A stretch of DNA of 64,000 nucleotides, from NCBI GenBank assembly GCA_963792915.1, contig CAWBYD010000004.1, positions 372,001 through 436,000 on the forward strand, written 5' to 3'. This DNA comes from Solirubrobacter sp963792915 (GTDB taxonomy: Bacteria > Actinomycetota > Thermoleophilia > Solirubrobacterales > Solirubrobacteraceae). Below, in pieces: positions 51,402-59,704 of the stretch. The notes below the pieces were generated by a model. That model made no database searches. It had not been told where the DNA came from and saw only the letters and a program-made list of their open reading frames with translations. The translations under genes were made by a program, and so were the position numbers. Every line of letters begins with the position of its first letter. The stretch's first letter is position 1.

Positions 51402-52373
51402 GTGCGCCGTCTCCTCCTGCTTTCGAGCGCGCTTCTCGCGCTGCTTGCGCCCGCCTCCGCGGGCGCCGCCGTCACCCAGAAGAAGACGATCTGGGGCCCT
51501 GTCGAGTTCCAGGGCGATTCGCAGTTTCCGATCTACAAACAGCTCGGCGCCGGCATCTGGCAGTCGACGCTCGACTGGGACCAGATCGCGACCGAGAAGC
51601 CGGTCGACGCCAAGGACCCCGAGGACCCCTCCTACGCGTGGCCCGACGAGCTCGACACCGCGGTGGCCGACGGCGCGGACAACGGGATCGTCGTCGAGCT
51701 GACCGTCACGGGCACGCCGAAGTGGGCCAACGGCAACCGCGCCGCGAAGTTCGCGCCGACCGACCCGAAGGACTTCGCGGACTTCGTCGCGGCCGCCGCG
51801 AAGCGCTATCCGGGCGTGCACCTGTGGTCGATCTGGGACGGCCCGTCTGACAAGGCGAAGTTCCGGGCCGCCTCGACGCACCGCTACGCGCAGCTCGTCG
51901 ACGGCGCCTACGGCGTGCTCCACGCCGCGAGCAAGCAGAACCGGGTGATCGGCGGCAACTCGAACGTCAGCTCGCTCGGGCGCTGGCTGAAGGCCCTCAC
52001 GCTCCCCGGCGGCAAGCGGCCGCGCATGGACGTCTACGGGCAGGACCCGTCGGCGTCCAAGCCGCCGACCGCGGCGTCTCTGCAGGCGCTCGAGCGCGCC
52101 GTCGCGAAGGCGTTCGGCAAGAGCCTGAAGCTCGACCTGAGCCCGACGAGCCTGCCCACCAAGGCCTCGCCCGACTTCAAGTTCCACCTCAGCGAGGCCA
52201 AGCAGGCGGCGTGGCTGAAGGCGGCGCTCAAGCTCACCAAGCGCGACAAGGACGTCTTCTCGCTCGGCTACCGCGCCCTCTACGACGACTCGTCGGTCCC
52301 CGGCGTCGCGCGCGGGCTGATGACCACCGACGCCACGCAGAAGCCCGCGTACGCGGTATTCAGGAACGGGTAG
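51402..52373 (+). CDS. Secreted glycoside-hydrolase-like protein with altered active site
   Basis: A 323-residue exported protein (signal 'LLLSSALLALLAPASAGA', to about 22). The barrel-like pattern 'GAGIWQSTLDWDQIA', 'VVELTVTGTPKWANGN' and 'LWSIWDGPSD' resembles clan GH-A glycosidases. In that clan strand 4 ends in Asn-Glu-Pro; here residues 145-150 read WDGPSD, so the acid/base Glu is replaced. A second Glu at strand 7 could not be identified. It may be a non-catalytic glycan-binding relative. It is co-directional with the GT4 gene before it and the epimerase after it. Confidence 0.7.
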   Translation: MRRLLLLSSALLALLAPASAGAAVTQKKTIWGPVEFQGDSQFPIYKQLGAGIWQSTLDWDQIATEKPVDAKDPEDPSYAWPDELDTAVADGADNGIVVELTVTGTPKWANGNRAAKFAPTDPKDFADFVAAAAKRYPGVHLWSIWDGPSDKAKFRAASTHRYAQLVDGAYGVLHAASKQNRVIGGNSNVSSLGRWLKALTLPGGKRPRMDVYGQDPSASKPPTAASLQALERAVAKAFGKSLKLDLSPTSLPTKASPDFKFHLSEAKQAAWLKAALKLTKRDKDVFSLGYRALYDDSSVPGVARGLMTTDATQKPAYAVFRNG

Positions 52374-52400
52374 GCCTCCGCCGCATAGGCTTGCGGCGCA

Positions 52401-53315
52401 ATGCGCGCCCTGGTCACCGGAGGAGCCGGGTTCATCGGCTCCCATCTCGTCGATGCGCTGGTCCGTCGCGGCGACGAGGTCACGGTGGTCGACCACCTGT
52501 GGACCCACGCCGCGGAGACCCTCGCGGGCCACGCGCACCTCATCCGGGCCGATGTCACAGAGGTGCGCGACATGGTCGCGGCCTGCCGCGACGCCCGCCC
52601 CGAGGTCGTCTATCACCTCGCGGCGCAGATCGACGTCCGCCACTCGGTCGCCGACCCGTCGACGGACGCGCACGTCAACATCGGCGGGACCGCGGCGATG
52701 CTCGAGGCCGCGCGCCGCGCCGGCGCGCGCCGCGTCGTCCTGGCGTCCACCGCGGGCGTCTATGGGGACCCGCGGCAGGTCCCGACGCCGGAGTACGCGG
52801 CGATCGACCCGCTGTCGCCGTACGGCGCGAGCAAGGCCGCGGCGGAGAGCTACCTGCGCCTCTTCAGCCGCATCCACGGGCTCTCGACGCTCGCGCTGCG
52901 GATGGCCAACGTCTACGGCCCGCGGCAGAACCCGGGCGGCGAGTCGGGCGTGGTGGCGATCTTCTGCGGCGCGGCGGTCGGCGGGACGCCCGCGACCGTG
53001 TTCGGAGACGGCCGCCAGACGCGCGACTTCGTCTACGTCGGCGATGTCGTCGAGGCGTTCCTGGCCGCCGGCCGCTCAGACGTCGAGGGCGCGCTCAACG
53101 TCGGCACCGCGCGCGAGACGAGCCTGTCCGCACTGGCCGGCGCGATCGGCGTCGCCACGCGCGCGGGCCCGGTGCGGCTGGGCGAGATCGAGCGCTCCTG
53201 CCTGGATGCGACGGCGGCCGCCGAGCGCCTCGGCTGGCGCGCGAGGACCGCGCTCGGCGCCGGCCTCGAGCTGACGCTGGACTGGCTGGCGACGGCGGCT
53301 GCGCAGCGGGCATGA
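52401..53315 (+). CDS. NAD-dependent sugar-nucleotide epimerase (GalE-like)
   Basis: A 304-residue extended SDR. The NAD site is 'ALVTGGAGFIGSHLVDALV', the cofactor Asp is in 'VTVVDHLW', then 'YHLAAQIDVRHSVADP', 'LASTAGVYGDP' and the catalytic 'SPYGASKAAAE'. 'MANVYGPRQNPGGESGVVAI' and 'GDGRQTRDFVYVGDVV' are typical of UDP-glucose/GlcNAc 4-epimerases of glycan clusters. The ATG is 28 nt after the secreted protein stop. Its stop overlaps the RTX gene start (ATGA). Confidence 0.93.
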   Translation: MRALVTGGAGFIGSHLVDALVRRGDEVTVVDHLWTHAAETLAGHAHLIRADVTEVRDMVAACRDARPEVVYHLAAQIDVRHSVADPSTDAHVNIGGTAAMLEAARRAGARRVVLASTAGVYGDPRQVPTPEYAAIDPLSPYGASKAAAESYLRLFSRIHGLSTLALRMANVYGPRQNPGGESGVVAIFCGAAVGGTPATVFGDGRQTRDFVYVGDVVEAFLAAGRSDVEGALNVGTARETSLSALAGAIGVATRAGPVRLGEIERSCLDATAAAERLGWRARTALGAGLELTLDWLATAAAQRA

Positions 53316-53911
53316 GGCTCGGCCGAGCGCTGCTGGGAGCGATCGTGGTGCTCGCGGGCGGCGCGCCGGCGTTCGCGGCCTCGATCAACTGCTCCGCCCC
53401 GAGCCCGTACTGCGTGCCCGGCGCGGGCGACATAATCGTGATCACGGGCACCGCGGGCGCGGATCGCATCGCCGGGACCGCAGGCGAGGACTGGGTCGGC
53501 GCCGAGGGCGGCGACGACACGATCGCGACCGGGACCGGTGACGACACGGTCGACGGCGCCGCGGGCGACGACCGCATCGACTCCGGCGAGGGCGTGGACT
53601 GGGTGAGCGCCGGGGCCGGCGACGACACCATCCACGGCGGCCCCGACAACGACCTCGTGAGCGGGGACTCCGGCGACGACCGGATCGACGGGGGCATCGG
53701 TGACGACACCGTTGACGGCGGCCCGGGCGCCGACCGGCTGTTCGGCGGCCCGGGCGACGACCTGCTCGACGCGCGCGACGGCGCCCGCGACACGGTCGTC
53801 TGCGGCCCGGGCACCGACACCGTGCTCGCCGACCGCGTCGACCGGGTCGCGAGCGACTGCGAGCGCGTGTCATCTAGAGCTGGAGGGCCGACACGCCGAG
53901 CTCGCGGGTGA
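53312..53911 (+). CDS. Secreted RTX-type calcium-binding repeat protein
   Basis: A 199-residue exported protein (signal 'ALLGAIVVLAGGAPAFA', to about 22). From about residue 45 to 160 there are about twelve nonapeptides of the GGxGxDxxx type, e.g. 'GGIGDDTVDGGPGADRLFGG', which fold as a calcium-loaded beta roll. Cys pairs ('CSAPSPYC', 'CGPGTD...C') flank the roll. There is no protease or lipase domain, so it is a pure beta-roll protein, perhaps part of the surface layer or matrix. It overlaps the epimerase start/stop (ATGA), and the 3' end overlaps the convergent dehydrogenase by 38 nt. Confidence 0.88.
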   Translation: MRLGRALLGAIVVLAGGAPAFAASINCSAPSPYCVPGAGDIIVITGTAGADRIAGTAGEDWVGAEGGDDTIATGTGDDTVDGAAGDDRIDSGEGVDWVSAGAGDDTIHGGPDNDLVSGDSGDDRIDGGIGDDTVDGGPGADRLFGGPGDDLLDARDGARDTVVCGPGTDTVLADRVDRVASDCERVSSRAGGPTRRARG

Positions 53912-55118
53912 CGCCGCGCAGGTCGAGCGTCCGCTGGGCGCCCTCGGCGATCGCGCGGTGGTCGACGGACGGATGGGCCGTGACGATGATCGCGAGGTCC
54001 ACGCCGTCCGCGGCGGCGGGCAGCGGCGCGCTGCGCAGCCCGAGCTCCGGCAGCTCCGGCACGTGCGGGTCGTGGTAGGAGAGGTCGGCGCCGCGGTCGT
54101 GCAGCAGCCGCAGGATCTTCAGCGCGGGGGACTCGCGGATGTCGCCCACGCCGCCCTTGTACGAGACGCCGACGACGAGGATGCGCGAGCCGCGCACCGG
54201 CTTGGCGACGTCGTTGAGCGCGCGGACCGCCTTCTCGACGCAGAACACCGGCATCTGCTGATTGACCTTGCCCGCGAGCTCGATGAACTCCGTCGCGAGG
54301 TCGTACTCGCGTGCCTTCCAGGTCAGGTAGAACGGATCGACGGGCAGGCAGTGGCCGCCCATCCCGGGGCCGGGCTCGAAGCGCATGAAGCCGTACGGCT
54401 TCGTCGAGGCCGCCTCGACGACCTCCCAGAAGTCGATGTCCATGCGGTCGGCGAGCATCGCCATCTCGTTGACCAGCGCGATGTTGACGCTGCGGAAGAT
54501 GTTCTCGAGCAGCTTGGAGAGCTCGGCCACCTCGGGCGTCGAGACCCGCACGACGCGGTCGCACACGCGCTCGTAGACCGCGGCCGCGGCCTCGGTGCAA
54601 TTGGCGGTCAGGCCGCCGAGGACCTTCGGCGTGGTGCGCAGCGTGTAGTCGGTGCGGCCCGGGTCCACGCGCTCCGGGGAGAACGCGAGCGCGAAGTCCT
54701 CGCCCGCCCGCAGTCCGGACTCCTCAAGCAGCGGCAGCATGTGCCCGCGCGTGGTGCCGGGGAACGTCGTGGACTGGAGCACGATCGTCTGGTCGCGCCG
54801 GATCACGCCCGCCAGCGCCTGCGCGGCGCTCAGCAGCGGCCCGAGATCGGGCTCGCGGTTGCGCGTCAGCGGCGTCGGGACGCATACCAGGATCGCGTCG
54901 GTCTCGTGCAACTCGACGAAGCGCGTCGTGAACTCGCAGCGCTCGAGCACCGCCTCGAGCCGCGCGGACGGGACGTCCTCGATGTGCGAGCGGCCCTGGC
55001 GCAACGCGTCGACCTTGCCGCCGTCGACGTCGACGCCGACGACGTCGCAGCCCGCCTCGGCGAACGCCACCGCGAGCGGGAGCCCGACGTATCCCAGTCC
55101 GACGATTCCGATCCTCAT
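53874..55118 (-). CDS. UDP-sugar 6-dehydrogenase (nucleotide sugar dehydrogenase)
   Basis: A 414-residue enzyme oxidising C6 of a UDP-sugar to the uronate with two NAD. The N-domain opens 'RIGIVGLGYVGLPLAVAFAE'; 'PTPLTRNREPDLGPL' and 'IVLQSTTFPGTTRG' follow. The catalytic Cys is in 'GMGGHCLPVDPFYLTWKA', and the C-domain has 'VVGVSYKGGVGDIRESPAL'. The 'ST.FPGTT' and 'GGHC.PVDP' text is closest to the UDP-GlcNAc/ManNAc 6-dehydrogenase (WbpA/WecC) branch; UDP-glucose cannot be excluded and would feed the UXS-like enzyme. It follows gmd with a 6-nt gap. Confidence 0.93.
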   Translation of the reverse strand: MRIGIVGLGYVGLPLAVAFAEAGCDVVGVDVDGGKVDALRQGRSHIEDVPSARLEAVLERCEFTTRFVELHETDAILVCVPTPLTRNREPDLGPLLSAAQALAGVIRRDQTIVLQSTTFPGTTRGHMLPLLEESGLRAGEDFALAFSPERVDPGRTDYTLRTTPKVLGGLTANCTEAAAAVYERVCDRVVRVSTPEVAELSKLLENIFRSVNIALVNEMAMLADRMDIDFWEVVEAASTKPYGFMRFEPGPGMGGHCLPVDPFYLTWKAREYDLATEFIELAGKVNQQMPVFCVEKAVRALNDVAKPVRGSRILVVGVSYKGGVGDIRESPALKILRLLHDRGADLSYHDPHVPELPELGLRSAPLPAAADGVDLAIIVTAHPSVDHRAIAEGAQRTLDLRGVTRELGVSALQL

Positions 55119-55124
55119 GTGTCC

Positions 55125-56084
55125 TCAGCGGGATAGCAGCTCGAGGTCCGCGCGCACCATCAGCCGGATCAGGTCCTCGAAGGTCGTGGTCGGCTCCCAG
55201 CCGAGGATCCGCTTCGCCTTGCCGGCGTCGCCCACCAGCAGGTCGACCTCGGCGGGCCGCAGGAACTGGTCGTCGAGCCGGACGTAGCGCTCGCAGTCGA
55301 GCCCCACCTCGTCGAACGCGACCTCCACGCAGCGACGGACCGTGTTGGTCTCGCCGGTGGCGATCACGAAGTCCCCCGCCTGCTCCTGCTGGAGCATCAG
55401 CCACATCGCCTCGACGTAGTCCTTGGCGAAGCCCCAGTCGCGCCGCGCGTCGAGGTTCCCGAGCGCGAGCTCGTGCGCCTTCCCGAGCTTGATCGCGGCC
55501 GCGTGCCAGGTGATCTTGCGCGTCACGAACTCGCGGCCGCGACGCGGACTCTCGTGGTTGAAGAGGATGCCCGAGGACGCGTGCAGGCCGTAGGACTCGC
55601 GGTAGTTGACCGTGATGTGGTGCCCGTAGACCTTGGCGACGCCGTACGGGGAGCGCGGATAGAACGGCGTCGCCTCGGTCTGCGGCGTTTCCAGGACCTT
55701 GCCGAACATCTCGCTCGAAGAGGCCTGGTAGAAGCGCGCCTCGGGGCACACCTCGCGCAGCGCCTCGAGCACGCGCGTGACGCCGACGCCGGTGAACTCG
55801 GCGGTCAGCGTCGGCTGGATCCACGACACCGCCACAAACGACATCGCGGCCAGGTTGTAGACCTCGTCGGGCTGCGCGGCGCGAAGCGCGTCCACCAGCG
55901 AGCGGTGGTCCAGCAGATCGGCCTGGTGCAGCGTGATGCGGTCGCCCAGGTGCTCGATGCGGTCGAACTTCTCCGTCGAGGCCCGGCGCACCATCCCGTG
56001 CACTTCGTAGCCCTTCTCGAGCAGCAGTTCGGCCAGGTACGAGCCGTCCTGGCCCGTGATCCCGGTGATCAAGGCACTCGGCAT
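55125..56084 (-). CDS. gmd: GDP-mannose 4,6-dehydratase
   Basis: A 319-residue extended SDR that makes GDP-4-keto-6-deoxymannose, the precursor of fucose, rhamnose and perosamine. Features are the NADP motif 'ALITGITGQDGSYLAELLLE', 'VHGMVRRAST', 'EVYNLAAMSFVAVSW', 'YQASSSEMFGKV', catalytic 'SPYGVAKVYGHHIT', 'LFNHESPRRG' and 'LGNLDARRDWGFAKDYVEAM', all specific for GMD. An AGGAGG ribosome site lies within the end of the upstream epimerase gene, so they are coupled. No GDP-fucose synthase is present in the window. Confidence 0.97.
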   Translation of the reverse strand: MPSALITGITGQDGSYLAELLLEKGYEVHGMVRRASTEKFDRIEHLGDRITLHQADLLDHRSLVDALRAAQPDEVYNLAAMSFVAVSWIQPTLTAEFTGVGVTRVLEALREVCPEARFYQASSSEMFGKVLETPQTEATPFYPRSPYGVAKVYGHHITVNYRESYGLHASSGILFNHESPRRGREFVTRKITWHAAAIKLGKAHELALGNLDARRDWGFAKDYVEAMWLMLQQEQAGDFVIATGETNTVRRCVEVAFDEVGLDCERYVRLDDQFLRPAEVDLLVGDAGKAKRILGWEPTTTFEDLIRLMVRADLELLSR

Positions 56085-56090
56085 GTGGTT

Positions 56091-56930
56091 TCAGCTTCCT
56101 CCTGGTGAGTGAGCGAGCGAGGCTAGCGACCGTGCGATTCCGTCCGCCGGCGCGGTGTGGGGCCGCCAGCCGAGCACGCGCTCGGCCTTCGCGGCCGCCG
56201 GCGGCGGCGCGGCGAGCCCGTCGGCGGCGGCCAGCGTGAGCGTCTCGGGGGCGTTCCCGCACGCCGCCCAGCACTGGGCCGCGAGCGCCCGCAGCGGCTC
56301 GGTGGCGGCGACGTCGAAGTCCTCGTCGCGCGCCGCCGGCGCGGCCATCGCGAGCACGATCGCGTCGGCGACGTCGTCGACGTAGGTGAGGGCCACGGGA
56401 TCGTCGGCGTCGCCTGCGAGCGGATCGCCGCGGCGCGCGGCGCGCAGCAGGTCCATCACCGGGTGCTCGAGGCCCGGCCCGTAGACCCCGAAGAGCCGGC
56501 AGATCGTGAACGGCAGGCCGTGCTCGGTGTGCGCGGCGCGGCACAGCGCCTCGCCCATCGCGTTGGCCACGGCACGCGCCGAGCCCGACGACGTGTCGCC
56601 GCTCACGTACGTGCAGCGCGCCACGTCCGCGTCCAGCGCGGCCCGCACGACCGCCGCGTCGAGCGCCGCGTTGATCTCGAGCAGCGTGAAGGGCTGCGAG
56701 GCGTCCAGGAACGCGGCGAGGTGCACGACGCCCGTGCAGCCGCGCAGCGCCTTGCGCGCCTCGTCGAGCACCCGCAGGTCGCCCGCGTGGACCTCGGCGC
56801 CCTCGCGCATCCACAGCGGCACGGGACGCTGGTCGGACACCCGGACCTCGAAGTCGGGGTCGCGCAGCAGTCGCCGCACGACCGCGGAGCCGATGTGCCC
56901 GGCGCCGCCGGTGACGAGGACGCGGTTCAC
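56091..56930 (-). CDS. NAD-dependent epimerase-like protein without the YxxxK pair
   Basis: A 279-residue extended SDR starting 'RVLVTGGAGHIGSAVVRRLL', with 'VSDQRPVP', 'GVVHLAAFLDAS' and 'CRLFGVYGPGLEHP'. At the catalytic position, where YxxxK is expected after the 'SGDTSSG' strand, the text is 'SARAVANAMGEALCRAA', so both Tyr and Lys are lost. The binding fold looks intact. It may be a reductase or binding protein, or a non-enzymatic relative. It is the first gene of an operon with gmd and the UDP-sugar dehydrogenase. Confidence 0.82.
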   Translation of the reverse strand: MNRVLVTGGAGHIGSAVVRRLLRDPDFEVRVSDQRPVPLWMREGAEVHAGDLRVLDEARKALRGCTGVVHLAAFLDASQPFTLLEINAALDAAVVRAALDADVARCTYVSGDTSSGSARAVANAMGEALCRAAHTEHGLPFTICRLFGVYGPGLEHPVMDLLRAARRGDPLAGDADDPVALTYVDDVADAIVLAMAAPAARDEDFDVAATEPLRALAAQCWAACGNAPETLTLAAADGLAAPPPAAAKAERVLGWRPHTAPADGIARSLASLAHSPGGS

Positions 56931-56987
56931 TCCGGGCCCGGTCGCAGCCGGGCGAAGGGCGGGCTCATGGGCGCGCAGGCTAGTGGG

Positions 56988-57815
56988 TCAGCGGCGCCGG
57001 AGGCGCACCCACTGGCGGGCGAAGCCGACGATGAAGCGCGGGTTGTAGCGAGCGTAGCGGCGCCACAGGCGGCGCGGCTCGTGCGCGAGACGGAACGCCC
57101 ATTCCATGCCCATGCACTGGATCCACGCGGGTGCCTGCGGGACGAGCCCGGCGTGGAAGTCGAACGCGGCCCCGACGCCGATCAGCACCGGTGCCGTCAG
57201 CCGTGCGCGCATCGTCGCCATCCACTTCTCCTGGCGCGGCACGCCGAGGCCGACCCACACGACGTCGGCGCCGGAGGCGTTGATGTCCGCCGCCACCTCG
57301 TCGGCCTCCTCGTCCGTCAGCGCGCGGAAGACCGGCGCCCAGCCGCCGACGATCTGCACGCCGGGGAAGCGCGCCCGCAGCTTGCGCGTCAGCTCGGCCA
57401 GCGCCTGCGCATCGCCGTCGCGGCCGCCGTACAGGTAGAAGCGCAGGCCGGTCCGCGCGCCGCGCTCGAGCGTCTTTTCCATCAGCGTCGGACCGTAGAC
57501 GCGACTCGGAAGCCGGTGGCCGAACGCGCGCAGCGCCCACACCAGCGGCTGGCCGTCCGGCACCGTGAAATCCGCCCCGAGCACGGCGCTGCGCAGCTCG
57601 GCGTCCTCCTGCGCGGCCATCACCGTGTGCGTGGCCGCGACGCAGATGTACCCGCGATGGTCGCTGGCGACGGCCGCGCCGATCCAGTCCAGCGTCTGCT
57701 CGTACGTGGTGAGCGCCAGCGGGACGCCGATCACCTCCGCCGAATGCGGCCGGTGGGGCGCGGGGGGCGCGGCGACCAGGCTGTCGGTGTCCATGGCGAA
57801 CGTCATCGGTGGCAT
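56988..57815 (-). CDS. WecG/TagA/CpsF-family glycosyltransferase (GT26)
   Basis: A protein of about 275 residues. The GT26 text is clear: 'EVIGVPLALTTYEQTLDWIG', 'CVAATHTVMAAQ', the Asp-containing 'FTVPDGQPLVWALR', 'RVYGPTLME', 'FYLYGGRDGDAQAL', and 'VWVGLGVPRQEKWMA' with 'IGVGAAFDFHAG'. Members add N-acetylmannosamine(-uronate) or a related sugar to a lipid-linked acceptor at the membrane. The dehydrogenase at 53874 could provide the uronate. The start may be ATG 57815, 57806 or 57794; none has a clear ribosome site. Confidence 0.93.
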   Translation of the reverse strand: MPPMTFAMDTDSLVAAPPAPHRPHSAEVIGVPLALTTYEQTLDWIGAAVASDHRGYICVAATHTVMAAQEDAELRSAVLGADFTVPDGQPLVWALRAFGHRLPSRVYGPTLMEKTLERGARTGLRFYLYGGRDGDAQALAELTRKLRARFPGVQIVGGWAPVFRALTDEEADEVAADINASGADVVWVGLGVPRQEKWMATMRARLTAPVLIGVGAAFDFHAGLVPQAPAWIQCMGMEWAFRLAHEPRRLWRRYARYNPRFIVGFARQWVRLRRR

Positions 57816-57880
57816 TTCAACGCGGCTTCGGTGAAGAAGTAGCGCCGAACCCGCCCTAAGAGTGGCACGCCCGGCGGCGC

Positions 57881-58660
57881 TCAGCGCGAGCCGAGACGGA
57901 TCGCCCGCTCGCGTGCCCCGGGGCCGAGCCTGCCGACCATGCGGCCGATCAGGCGCCCGCCGGGGGGGATCGGCAGCTGCTCGAGCACCGCCGGCGGCCC
58001 GAACGCGGCCATCTTGCCGACCACCACGCCGTCGCGGCGCAGGGTGCCGGCCTCGTGGAGATCCTGCACTCCCTTGCGCACCTCGTCGTAGACCATGTAG
58101 TCGTCGAACACCACCAGCGCGTCCGCGGTGAGGAACTGCGCCCAGTGGCTGACGTCCTCCACCACGGCCTCGCGGCTGTGCCAGCCGTCGACGAAGTGCA
58201 GCCGGATCGGCTCGCCGTCCCACTCCGCGGCCGCCGCGACCGAGTACGTGTGCTTGAGCTCGACGTGCTCGCTCACGCCCGCGTCGGCGAGGTTGGCGAG
58301 GAACTCGGCCTTGGTGTCGTACTCCGGCAGCTCGGGGATGCCCAGCGCGCGCGTGTGCGGGTCCACCGCGACGACGCGCCCGCGCCCCGAGTCCGCGACG
58401 GCCGACGCCAGCACGACCGTGGAACGGCCGAGGTAGGAGCCGATCTCGACGATGATGCCGGGATCGGGCGTGACGAGCGCGCCGTGGTAGAGCAGGCTGA
58501 GCTCGGGGCGCGTGGTGTAGCCGGTGATCTTCTCGGCGCGCGCCCAGGCCTCGGCGAAGCCCGGCTGCGAGGCGTCGAGGATCAAGCGCTCGCGGTACGC
58601 GTCGGCGCCGGTCCACAGGCCCTGGCGCAGCGCGCGCGCATGCTGGGCGACGGAAGGCAT
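57881..58660 (-). CDS. Class I SAM-dependent methyltransferase (Methyltransf_24)
   Basis: A 259-residue enzyme. It has the SAM motif 'GIIVEIGSYLGRSTVVLASA', 'GRVVAVDPHTRA', 'IRLHFVDGWHSREAVVEDVS' and 'DALVVFDDYMVYDEVRKGV', the pattern of CmcI- or cephalosporin-hydroxylase-like methyltransferases frequent in glycan clusters. It probably methylates a sugar. The start (ATG 58660) faces the divergent glycosyltransferase gene, with 51 nt between the starts. Confidence 0.88.
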   Translation of the reverse strand: MPSVAQHARALRQGLWTGADAYRERLILDASQPGFAEAWARAEKITGYTTRPELSLLYHGALVTPDPGIIVEIGSYLGRSTVVLASAVADSGRGRVVAVDPHTRALGIPELPEYDTKAEFLANLADAGVSEHVELKHTYSVAAAAEWDGEPIRLHFVDGWHSREAVVEDVSHWAQFLTADALVVFDDYMVYDEVRKGVQDLHEAGTLRRDGVVVGKMAAFGPPAVLEQLPIPPGGRLIGRMVGRLGPGARERAIRLGSR

Positions 58661-58711
58661 GGCTGGGCAGGGTAGCGGCGGGCACGCCGGCGATAGCTAA
58701 GGTCGCTGGGA

Positions 58712-59704
58712 ATGTCGCCGTCCGTCCTGTTCCTCGCCGAGCCCGCTGAGGACTACGTCGCCGACTCGCTCTTCCACGGGCTGCGCACACTGCTCGGCGC
58801 CGACGCGGTCGACGTCCCGCGCCGCGATCCGTTGTACGCGGGAGCTCCCCGGCGCGAGCTGTACGGGCGCGGGTTTGGCCTCTACGGCCTGCTCGAGGAC
58901 ATCGCCGTCGAACGCGAGGGCGCGCTCGAGCGGGCCGCCGCCGGCGGCTTCGACCTCGTGGTCAGCGGCGCGATCTGGCGCGACTGGCAGTGGTGGCAGC
59001 GCGCCTGGCGCACGGTCGGCACACGCGCCCGCCACGCGGTGGTGGACGGCGCCGACGTGCCGTGGATGTACCCCTACGGGCCCACGTGGTGGCGCTCGCC
59101 GAAGCGCTGGACGCTCCCGCGAGCGCACCGCCGGGCCGCCTATTTCAAGCGTGAGCGCTCCTGGCTCACGGGCTGGCTGCGCTTCTACGGGCTCGTCCCG
59201 CCGCCGCTGAGCAACCGCGTGCCGCTGCTGCCGGTCTCGATCTCCTACCCCGCCGAGAAGGTCGTCGCGGCGGTCGGGCCCAAGTCGCGCACGTTCCAGA
59301 CCCACATCGTGGACCCTGAGGTCGCGATGCGGGTGGCGGGCGCGACCGGGGGCTACGCGTTCGACAGCGAGGACGCCTACCGGGCGGACCTGCAGTCCGC
59401 GCGCTTCGGGGTGACCACCAAGCGCTACGGGTGGGACGCGCTGCGCCACTACGAGATCGCCGCGGCGGGAGCCGTGCCGGCGTTCGCCCGCCTGCGCCGC
59501 AAGCCGTCTCGCTGCGCGCCGTTCGGGCTGCGCCCGGGCGTCAACTGCCTGACGTACGAGAGCGCGGACGAGCTGCTGCGCCAGGTCGACGCGGTCTCCG
59601 AGGACCGCTACGCCGAGCTGGCCGCAGGCGCTCTCGCGTGGGCCCGCGAGAACACGACCCGCCGCAGCGCAGAGCGCTTCCTGGCGGCCGCCGGGATCGC
59701 GTGA
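58712..59704 (+). CDS. Glycosyltransferase-like protein (CgeB/GT1-like), uncertain
   Basis: A 330-residue protein starting 'PSVLFLAEPAEDYVADSLFH'. The end has 'SARFGVTTKRYGWDALRHYE' and 'IAAAGAVPAFARL', then 'GVNCLTYESADELLRQVDAV', the pattern of the donor half of GT-B enzymes in the CgeB/Glyco_trans_1_2 group, where a 'D..R..E..A.G..P' segment binds the nucleotide. The middle is rich in Trp and Arg ('WRDWQWWQRAWR'). Its stop overlaps the flippase start (GTGA), placing it in the export unit. Assignment moderate. Confidence 0.65.
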   Translation: MSPSVLFLAEPAEDYVADSLFHGLRTLLGADAVDVPRRDPLYAGAPRRELYGRGFGLYGLLEDIAVEREGALERAAAGGFDLVVSGAIWRDWQWWQRAWRTVGTRARHAVVDGADVPWMYPYGPTWWRSPKRWTLPRAHRRAAYFKRERSWLTGWLRFYGLVPPPLSNRVPLLPVSISYPAEKVVAAVGPKSRTFQTHIVDPEVAMRVAGATGGYAFDSEDAYRADLQSARFGVTTKRYGWDALRHYEIAAAGAVPAFARLRRKPSRCAPFGLRPGVNCLTYESADELLRQVDAVSEDRYAELAAGALAWARENTTRRSAERFLAAAGIA

